From Takakia lepidozioides (Eukaryota > Streptophyta > Takakiopsida > Takakiales > Takakiaceae), in the NCBI GenBank assembly GCA_030704615.1, contig CM060734.1, positions 44,532,042 to 44,596,041 on the forward strand: a stretch of DNA of 64,000 nt. Reading direction: 5' to 3'. The notes under the pieces are model-generated. The model saw nothing but the letters and a program-made list of their open reading frames with translations, was not told where the DNA came from and ran no database searches. A program made the position numbers and the translations under genes. Numbering within the stretch: the stretch's first letter is position 1; each line of letters begins with the position of its first letter. Shown one piece after another: positions 55,307 through 64,000 of the stretch.

Positions 55307-58300
55307 ATGGCAACCTTCAGGCGTATTAATGTGTTTTTGATCTTGGCTGCATTGATCTGTGTTGTGGGTTTGGCAAATGTGAGGCAAGGGAATGCGGAGC
55401 GTGAGGTGTTGGATCTGCATGAGCATGAGTTGACAGAGGAAGAACTGGAAGATGTGAATGGGGAAGACTTGGGGGACGGGTCTGATCTGAAAGGCCTCGA
55501 TACTGACGATTTCGAGGATTTGTATGAGGGAGCATATGATCATGGCGGATTCGGAGAGGAAGTGGACGAGAAAGATGTTATAGTGCTTGGATCGAATAAC
55601 TTCACAGAATTTGTCAAGGCCAATCCCCATGTGTTCGTTGAGTTCTACGCGCCCTGGTGCGGTCACTGCCAGGCTTTGATACCAGAGTGGGCCGGGGCAG
55701 CCACAATACTCAAGGAGGAGGTCCCTCTTGCCAAGGTCGATGCCACTGTGCACGGCGAGCTAGCAGCCAAGTATGGAGTGGAGGGCTACCCTACTCTTCT
55801 CTTCTTCACTGACGGCGAGGCCAAGCCCTTCACAGGCCATCGAGTCACGTGAGTCACATTCCTTAGAAACCTCGTCTGTAGTCTCGTCACATTTTTTCGA
55901 AAACTGTTGTACTGATCCGATGAGAATGGTAGTAATCGTGGCTTTCCATTGTAGTCTCAAAGTTGGGCTCATGTGAGATGTTTTATAGAGTTTGTTGTGG
56001 GAGGGAATTTATTGCTGGGGAAAAGAGAGAGGAGGGAGGGGAATCTTAGTCTGCAGAAAGTTCTATGGTTACAGCTTTTGAGCTGCTGGGTTGTCTCAGT
56101 TTCACATCTGGAGTCGGGGCATTGGCTTATGTATCCAAGTTTTTCTGTGTTTGTATCGATATTCACCGATTCAGTGTGGTTTTAGCATTTGCTCACATCA
56201 TGGACTGAAAAAAAAGTGTTGTTTGCTACTAGTTCTGTAGGCTGTAGGTTACAGTCATGAATTCATGTGAGCAGAGAAACATTGTAGTGGCTGCTTCGTA
56301 GTGGTTGTGGTCCTGTAGTAGGCTTTAGGAGGGTGCATTATATGTGGGCTATTGCCACTCTCTGTACATTTCTTACTTAAGGTTCAGAGTCATGTGATTT
56401 CCTGCACATTGTTGATGCAACAACTTCATTTTGGGGATAATTGCAGTGGGCTGGTTGTGGTACATAGACAAAGATAAATTCTGCATGATGCTTTTGGCTA
56501 TTGAGAGATCTGGAACTAGGCTAAACAGCTTACTCTGTCCTACCAAGCACATCTACAGAAATTCAGGCAAATGTCTGGAGACAAAAAATGAAGTCGTGTT
56601 GCAGTGGGTGAGTCCAAGGGTTACCAGTGGTAGAATTTCCTTCCAGAAAGAATCACGTAATCACCCACCCATTGGACTGTTGTGGAGAAGACTCCAACCA
56701 CCACCTATTCACATAGCAATAGGATTGAAAGTCACGGAGACTGAGAGACAAAAAAGTTGGGTACATATAGGGGTCGTGTTCTGGCCCCATTGGAGGGCAT
56801 CAGAAGCGATGAAGAGATTAGCATTTTTCGAGAAAGAATCACGTAGTCACCACCCATTGGACCATTGTGGAGAAGACTCCAACTGCCACATATTGACATA
56901 GCAATAGGATTGAAAGTCACAAAGACTGAGAGGCAAAAAAGTTGGGTACATATAGGGGTCATGTTTTGGCCCCATTGCAGGGCATCGGAAGGACTTCCTT
57001 CTATTGGCATCCGATGTACAAGTTGGATTGGGAACCTGCATATGGGCCATCAATAGTAGGTTTAGTTGTACTCAAATGATTTGTCTGGTGCTTGGAGAGT
57101 ATTAGATCCTCCCTCGGATCGTGTTCTTACGCTTGACCACCAATTTGAAATATGTATGTCACCAAATGAAAGATGGACTTCAAATACTGATATGTCCTAA
57201 GATCTTGAGGATTCTAATGGGGTACCAATTTTGAGTTTCATTTGGGGATCTTTTGGAATTTACAGGGAAGATATTGTGAAGTGGGTAAAGAAGAAAATTG
57301 GACCGGCAGTTGAGATTATAACCTCAAAGGCTGATGCAGAAGTTTTGCTGGAGACTGACGCCCCCATTGCAATCGCCTACCTTGAGAAGTTGGAGGTAAA
57401 GAAGTGTTATGATCAGCTCATGTCCCTTCTGAGATCCTATTAGCAGCTCAGTGCTTTGTGCTATGGCTTTGGGTGGGTGATGATTTCTCTGCATCTCTTA
57501 GTAGCCTTTTGAGATTCAGGATTGACCCACTCAATCAGAACACTTTCTTCTTTGGCTTTTTGGTGACAGAGTCGTGAAGCAGAAGAATTCATTGCGGCAG
57601 CAAGGCAGGAAGATACCGTTATTTTCTATATGACTAGCAGTGCCGACGTTGCTCATGTCTTTGGCCTTGACAAGGAGAAGCGGCCTGCCTTTGTGTTACT
57701 GAAGAAGGACAATGAGAAGGTCTCACTGTTTGGTAAGATGTGTCTTTTATATCATGGTCTCGAGTTGTTTGAAGCATATGCATTCTGACTTTGTTTGAGA
57801 TTTTATTGCTTGTATTGTAGCAAGTCAAGTAGTGCCTCTTGTTGGTAAACATCAGAGAGCCAAATGCACATCATTACAATACCATTGTTGTTGAAGGATT
57901 ATTTGTATTGTTGTTTGTATGTTTGAAGATGGGACGTTTGAGAGAAGGGCTCTCTCTGACTTTGTGTTTGAGAACAAGCTGCCCCTGGTGATAACATTCA
58001 GCCGAGAGACAGCCTCCATAATCTTCGAGAGTGATGTCAGCAGACAAGTAAGATTTGGATGAATCTGTCGTCTCCTTCCAATATCATGTGGGCACGCTCA
58101 TATGAGGGTGTGGGAGTTGTTACTTCTGCCCTCTCATCTTCTCTTTACTCATTTAGTTTGTTGCATCAGTTGTGATAGGCATACTGGAGGTCGCAAAATG
58201 ACTTGTGTCAGCATGACTGTTGTATATTTGTAGAGACAGGCAGACAACCTCTTTTCTTGATAGAGAACAAAGAACGGGATCTGAGGGCTGGGCTCAGAGC

Positions 58301-61300
58301 AGGGGCCTCATTTGTTCAAAGTCAACAGCATTGATATTGTTTAACCACACTTGTCAAACCGCTTTTGCATCCAGTGGTTCTATGGACAACCTTTGTTTGC
58401 CATCCTGGCATCAAAGTGAGGATGCATTAGGCGGGGTTCGCATTTCATTGACTGTGAAAAACCTTTGCAGGTCCTTCTCTTTGTTCACCCTGATGAATAT
58501 GAAAAGCTGTGTCCTGTCTATGAGGAAGCTTCGAAGTCCTTCAAAGGAAAGGTAATGCACTGTTCCCTTATCTTCTCAACATTCCTATGTTCTCAGGAAA
58601 TTACACCAGGATGGAGCCCAAGTCACACTCAGGGATATGAATTGTGTTGAAACTGAGCCCCAAACTGTTAGAACCTCTACTAACATGATCAGAAATAATG
58701 CTTCACCTTTCCAAGATTGAAAAAGCTTTGTTAGTTTCATGCAAAAATGACCTTCACCTTTTTAGAGGGAGATTAGTCCAATATTGTATTGAGGTGTCCA
58801 ACAGCAAAGCACCCCTCTGGCTCTCTGTGAGCGACCTCCACCAACCTTTGCCACACCTGGCTCCTATCTGGAACTGTGTATGCCTCAGTAGGATTTTGCT
58901 AACCAGGGGTTGATGGTGAAATGCCACCAGTAACGAGATAAGTGATTATGATGTATGCTAACCATTCCCTTTACGGATGTCTTTGGAGGTATTGGTTCCC
59001 CGGGGGATGCTAACTGTCCTGAATCTGCTCATCTGATCTCACCAAGGCACTTTTGACCTGAAATGGAAACACTGCTGCTGGCATACAGCTGATGACAATC
59101 CTTGTACTGGGAACTGATTGTTCCTTGAGGGGCAGGCATTTACATCATACTTGAAAAGCATGATTTTGGTTCCTGCGCTTTATCTTGCCCTGTACCTCAA
59201 AACAGTTGTTAGTGTCACTATGGAAAGTGAAGACTACAAATGGGAGAAATGTGAGGGATAGAGGGCAATGCAGAGCAGGTGCTTGTAAACTTTGACACTA
59301 TTTGGATGATATGCAGCTTATATTTGTGCATGTGGACCTGGCCAATGAAGCTGCGGCAGCCCCTGTGCTTGACTTCTTTGGTATTGCGGATGACAAGACC
59401 TCGGTACTAGTCCCTGTCTCTTCAACATGGCCATTCTAGGCTTGCTCTTGGAATGTGACTGCATTGCAAATGCAGAGAGGTTTCATGTGTCATGTCAAGG
59501 TTCCACTTGATCTCTACTTCAATTGAAAAATATTAGTAGTGTCATCTGCACTGCTCAGCCAAATGCTCTATATCCTTTTTCGTTCACGTTGAGGAGCCCA
59601 TGGCTGGGGACCATGTGCTCACAAGAGGGAAAGAAATTGTGGGTGCAGATTGTAGGATTTGTGGCAGAGGAGGAAGGTCACAAGTTTTTGTTTGAGGGTG
59701 CCATCACTCTTGATGCACTTAAGGTTAGTTCAGTTTTCTCAGGTGCAGCTACACTTTTCATATCCTTGCCCTGTCTTATTAAGAATGAACAATAGAAACA
59801 AAAATTGTTTTGTGCAGTACAAAAGCGCGGGAAAAAATAAACTTTATATTGTCCACGGGGGAACAGTGGGCCTTTGGGACAAAGCATAACAACAAGACAC
59901 CACTTCAAAACATACCAAACGACACATGGAGACGAAGTGCCTCATCCTAGGGAGAGAGGGAGAGTTGTCACATTAAAAAGTTCTAATATCCTTGGGCGAT
60001 ACTGCTGTGGTCAGACTTTTGGAGAAGACTTTTTGGCGAACAAGCTGAAACCTTTCCTGAAGTCCCAACCTGTCCCTGAGAAGGTAGAGTTTCTCTCCCA
60101 AAGTCTTTGTTAACCTCTGTAGTGAATAAATGAGTGCAAGATTTCAGATTACCGATTTATTAAAAAAAATCATTTACCAGGTGTCAGACTCATATTACCG
60201 CATATCATGTTGCCTTGTGTTCCAATGTGCATCCTTTTGGGTGTTTGAGTTCGCAGTCTGTTATGGTTCAGTTCTTATTTAGTTATTTGGGATGTATCTG
60301 GACACTACATGATTATTCATGTTGATGATTATGTTTGCAGAATGATGGTGATGTGAAGATAGTGGTAGCTAATAACTTTGATACGATCGTTCTTGATGAA
60401 TCCAAGGATGTCCTCCTCGAGGTACCCCATTGCTGTGTGCTTGAATGAGCTTAAACTATTGCTGAATATTTCACTGGGACATTCTCTCTAGGTCTTTGTG
60501 ATTTTCTTGCGTTACAAATGTTTTGATGAGAATCCATGGTGTGGTTGCAAATCTGTGTAAAGGTCGACATGACATGATCGTGCAGTGCTTGTCACGCTCG
60601 TCACGCTCGTCTTAGTTTGAAAAGCAAGGGAGAGGATGGGAGGGAAGGTGGGAGGGAGCTGAAATGGGAAATTGAACTGATTGAACCCCCAAACAGCATT
60701 TCCTTGCACTTAGATTTGGGGTATCTCCACACTGTTGTGCAGATTTACGCGCCTTGGTGCGGGCACTGCAAATCTTTGGAGCCTGAATACCAAAAGCTGG
60801 GCGAAAGCTTGCATGGAGTAGAGTCTGTGGTGATAACTAAAATGGATGGCACTAAAAATGAACATCTTCGGGCTAAGGTTGGTGCAAGTCCAGCAGTCCA
60901 TCACTTGACTCAATATTATCCATTTTCATGGTGCTTCTCAGACTGTTCAAAGCCTTGGTCCTCATGGGTTTGTTGAATCATGTCCCCTGGCCAGAGGTGT
61001 AACTTGATTTTCTTATTGTACTTGGGAAACTAGCTCTCTTTAGCTTACTTTGGTGCTTTCACCATTTTCTCTGACAAAGCGCTACGGGGCTTTGTGTGTT
61101 CCTCAGGTAGAGGGCTTCCCCACTTTACTCCTCTTCCCCGCAGGCAAGAAGAGCTCTGAACCGGTAAGCCTTGTTGGTACCCTTCACTGCAGGCAGTTTT
61201 GAAATTTCCATCTGTATTAAGCTTGGTTTCAGATTTGCACAATGTTTGCATTATAGCAGTGGTAGTACTCTCCTCTGCATCCTTGGTGATAAATCTCAGT

Positions 61301-61493
61301 TCAAGGGGACCTGTTGCAGATACCTGTGGACGCAGAGAGAACTGTGGAAGGGTTATTGCAATTTTTGAAGGAGAATGTGGCCATCCCCTTCTCTTCACCA
61401 AAGAGTGCTGACTCCCAAACGGAATTGTCCGAAGCCACCACAGAAACAGTAGAAGAGCGTAGCCCTGGGGAGGAGCCCAAAGATGAGCTATGA
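55307..61493 (+). CDS. Protein disulfide isomerase, PDIL1-3/1-4 type
   Basis: Twelve exons: 55307-55848, 57266-57395, 57570-57732, 57929-58047, 58471-58551, 59317-59403, 59649-59723, 60015-60083, 60341-60421, 60743-60877, 61107-61163, 61320-61493. All introns are GT..AG and phases agree, giving 570 residues. The order is a signal peptide (FLILAALICVVGLA), an acidic stretch (residues about 35-88), thioredoxin domain a with CGHC at 118-121, inactive domains b and b', domain a' with CGHC at 455-458 in IYAPWCGHCKSLEPEY, and a C-terminal KDEL for ER retention. It oxidises and shuffles disulfides of secretory proteins. The acidic N-terminus and overall length fit Arabidopsis PDIL1-3/1-4. I chose ATG 55307 because the signal peptide starts there; in-frame ATGs at 55223 and 55247 would only add a leader. 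The gene is intact. Confidence 0.96.
56643..57010. repeat. Tandem duplication in PDI intron 1, about 186-bp unit
   Basis: Two head-to-tail copies, starting at about 56643 and 56830, share AGAAAGAATCACGTA, GGAGAAGACTCCAAC, CATAGCAATAGGATTGAAAG and TTGGGTACATATAGGGGTC. They differ by some 10 percent and small indels. Confidence 0.9.
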
Positions 61494-62283
61494 GTGCTCA
61501 GTTCCATTCATTGCGATGAAAATGATGTTTTGAGACAATCTTTTTCTCACCTCGTTAGGGTAGGAAAATGTAATTTGGCGACAGAGAGGGCAAGCCCCAA
61601 GAGGTTCATGTGGGGCTATCAACACCGGCACCCACTTCAGGATGAAGAAATGCAAATAAGTAGAAGTTGCAATCTGAGATTACTATCATGATGTGTGGTG
61701 TCTTCTGCTTTCTCACCCTCGTCCCGTTCAAGTAGAGTATGCAAAAGAGGACTCAGCTGCATCAGTACTTCCCGAATAGTCATCATGCATTCCATCTTGC
61801 ACTAAAATCGTTCTGCTGGCCAATTCGCTTTGTAGACCTTCTCCACTGGCGATGATGATCTTTGAGGTTGGAAGGCACAGGCAATCACTGTTGCTAGATT
61901 TCAGTTAGTCTTCTGAACACAACGGACTGCCAGGAAACTCGAAGTGCATAGCATCTGAAGGAGAGGTTGATAGAGTGATAGATGAAGTTTAGCAATACCT
62001 CGTGATCTCCGTTCTTGCACTCATCCATCCTATCTCCAAGACGGAAGGCTCGGTCCGGGCCTGTCAACCCCGAGCCCGGCAATTTACACGGGGCAATGGT
62101 AGACTGACCGGTATTAACCGGTAGACCGGTAGTCGTCTCTTTCCTTTGGCACACTTGCTATATCCAGGCTCAATCCAGCGCATGCTTGGTATGAGAACTT
62201 ATTAGAAGGCTTGTGGAATCCAGGTCGGAAGCGATCCTTCTGGTTGTTAGAGTCTACCAAGGTCGTAAGTTCCAGGCGAAGAA
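61494..62283. other. Spacer between PDI and the IF1-like gene
   Basis: Contains the PDI 3' UTR (first part) and the promoter and leader of the next gene. 62100-62131 has a repeated ACCGGTA(T/G) motif (GACCGGTATTAACCGGTAGACCGGTAG). No other gene was seen. Confidence 0.5.
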
Positions 62284-63868
62284 ATGGCGATGAGGATGAT
62301 TGTCCGGAGGCTGGTGAATCCACAGGGATACGCATTGTCACGGCCTGGGATGCGCAGGGCATTGAGCGGCCAAATGTTTCAAGATGAGGAGAAGGGGAGG
62401 GAGAATGCTTATATCAAGGTTTTCTCCTAGCCTCTCGAATCTTTCTTCCTGGTGTATGCGAGTTTGGTCTCGTTCGAGCTTTTCTTTTTCGTATCATTCT
62501 TCTGCGAATCGTACTTAAACTTGTCTTTCCACGATTATGAATTGCATGCATCGAAAATTTAATCTACATCGGTTACATGATAAACAGTATGACACTCACA
62601 TCAGTCTTGTGATGAGGTTCCATTTCCTGGCAAGTTGCATCTACATAGACATTGTGAACTTCGGAGTCAGATGTATGATTATCTATCTCTGTTTCTGCAA
62701 AGAAGGATCACAGGCGAAAGCATCGGAATTAGTAGACTTGAGAGAGTGAGTTGAGGATGAGGTTCCATTTCCAGGAAAGTTGCCTCTCCATAGACATTGT
62801 GAAGTTCAGAGTCAGATATATGATTATCTATCTCTGTATCTACAATGAAGGATCACAGGCGAAGGCATCGGAATTTGTAGACTTGAGAGAGTGAGTTGAG
62901 GAGATGTCTGAACAGATCTGCAAAGGTCAACTCATGGAAAGAGAAGGCTCTTAGGGTGACAATGTTGATTTATGCCACTATCTTTTACCAATTACCTTAG
63001 GCAAGTTACGCGGATCGTGACCTGAGTATAGCCGTCCTTGGAGCCCCTTTGTATCTGGGGGCTTGACGGCCCGCGTCCAGACGTGTTGTGTGTACCAGTA
63101 AGGACTTCAATTTTATCAAATGAATCTCTAGAGAAGATTATGTCTAAGGAACTAACAACTCTTTCTGCAAATGGACCGCACGTTTTTTAGGGCGATGCTT
63201 CGATGGAAGTACTCAAAGATTGGATAGGCAACATCAGCACTTAAAATCTGATCTTAGTGTTATATTCATATGCAAAGTTTCTTAATATTCTGTGAGTGAT
63301 GCGGCAGTTGAGCAGATTATCTAGTAAATTAGAAGAAGTTCTTCAGCCCATCATTTAAGTCAGTAATTGCTGCATAATAGGAATTTTGGTCTGCATTGTG
63401 GTGACTAAGGGACCACAGAAGGGAGTAGTTGCCTTTGTATTGACAGTATACTATGGATTTTATACCACTGCTTTTGCTTCTGGTGATGTGAGAATGAAAC
63501 CCTTTTTCTGTGACCTGCATATCTGTTGTGTATCTGACTGCCACTTAGAACACCCCACATCTGGTTTTCTGGTGCGGACATGACAGGGAGGTATGGAGAA
63601 AGATTTGGATTGACGCAGTTTGAAGGTGCCTGAACCAGGCTTTTTGATATCATGAAATGACATGGACAGTACATGTTGTGGGAATGGCATGAGTACATTC
63701 TCTCTCTCTCGCTCTGTGTTTCGTCCTTTTTTGGTCTGTCACAGCAAATGAGGTTTTGTACAAATTGAGCATTGATTCATAACATGCTACTTTGTGTTGC
63801 AGAAAATGGAGCAGGAACAGCTTGAGAAGCATATCCAGAAGGTACAGGAGAATATAGTCCAATATTGA
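62284..63868 (+). CDS. Mitochondrial F1-ATPase inhibitor (IF1)-like protein
   Basis: Two exons, 62284-62418 and 63803-63868, joined in phase 0 (AAG/GTTTTC donor, TTGCAG acceptor), give 66 residues. The N-terminus MAMRMIVRRLVNPQGYALSR with RRALSG is arginine-rich without acidic residues, as in mitochondrial presequences. The mature part, QDEEKGRENAYIKKMEQEQL followed by EKHIQK, matches the inhibitory region of IF1 (E-x3-AE-x-Y-I-x-K-x-E-x-E-x-L-x-K in the family). IF1 blocks ATP hydrolysis by mitochondrial ATP synthase when the proton gradient fails. The protein is short, and the C-terminal half of longer IF1s is missing, as in plant forms. The join is supported by the motif continuing across it (YIK/KMEQE). 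The donor is a weak one, so some uncertainty remains. Confidence 0.68.
62611..62899. repeat. Tandem duplication in the IF1-like intron, 145-bp unit
   Basis: 62611-62755 and 62756-62899 are direct copies (GATGAGGTTCCATTTCC to GAGAGAGTGAGTTGAG) with about a dozen differences. Confidence 0.92.
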
Positions 63869-64000
63869 ACTGTACATTGCCGGTCATGGACTCTCTGACC
63901 TTGATAGAATTTGGCTGCTAGCTCATGCTCACATCCATCGTTAATTGCTGAAGCTTTGAGTGGGGTTGCTGGAATATCATTGGAGCCATTTGTCTTGTGA
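63869..64000. other. 3' flank of the IF1-like gene to window end
   Basis: Probable 3' UTR; nothing else is recognisable before the window ends. Confidence 0.5.

Overview
The window is nuclear DNA of a land plant. The genes have spliced exons with GT..AG introns, a plant VDAC and a plant PDI-like gene are present, and there are remnants of PPR proteins with a DYW domain, of phenylalanine ammonia-lyase (PAL) and of an NTRC-type thioredoxin reductase. The many degenerate PLS/DYW-type PPR copies, the high density of decayed transposons and the modest intron sizes suggest a seedless plant (fern, lycophyte or bryophyte). That placement is inference. No bacterial signals (operons, RBS) were seen.

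Layout. 0.6-4.7 kb holds a hAT DNA transposon with intact ends and a broken transposase, inserted in a repeat whose uninterrupted relative lies at 35.5 kb. 5.4-6.8 kb is a LINE remnant. 7.57-8.01 kb is a conserved plant gene of unknown function on the minus strand. 9.04-14.73 kb is a Ty3/gypsy element with both LTRs and target duplication but no integrase. 14.7-17.4 kb is AT-rich spacer with palindromes. 17.42-18.25 kb is an intact, intronless VDAC gene. 18.3-24.4 kb is spacer with another LINE remnant.

24.5-46.1 kb is a shuffled region. It contains a self-priming-type chromovirus whose two LTRs now point in opposite directions, an F-box gene in two copies (one broken and inverted, one intact at 43.85-44.99 kb), and arrays of broken PPR-DYW repeats. 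One PPR unit is split by joined fragments of PAL and NTRC. Two duplicated blocks share a Helitron-like 3' end. The LTR element's 5-bp target duplication (CCTAT) lies on flanks now 9.3 kb apart and inverted, which is direct evidence of an inversion after insertion.

46-50 kb is mostly unassigned, with a possible LRR remnant. The last 14 kb is ordinary gene space. An MMTAG2-family nuclear protein (minus strand, 6 exons, 50.1-54.9 kb) and a KDEL-ended protein disulfide isomerase (plus strand, 12 exons, 55.3-61.5 kb) start 435 bp apart and probably share a promoter. They are followed by a two-exon gene that looks like the mitochondrial F1-ATPase inhibitor IF1 (62.28-63.87 kb). The intact genes are housekeeping functions in mitochondria (VDAC, IF1), ER (PDI), nucleus (MMTAG2-like) and ubiquitination (F-box); nothing indicates a shared pathway.
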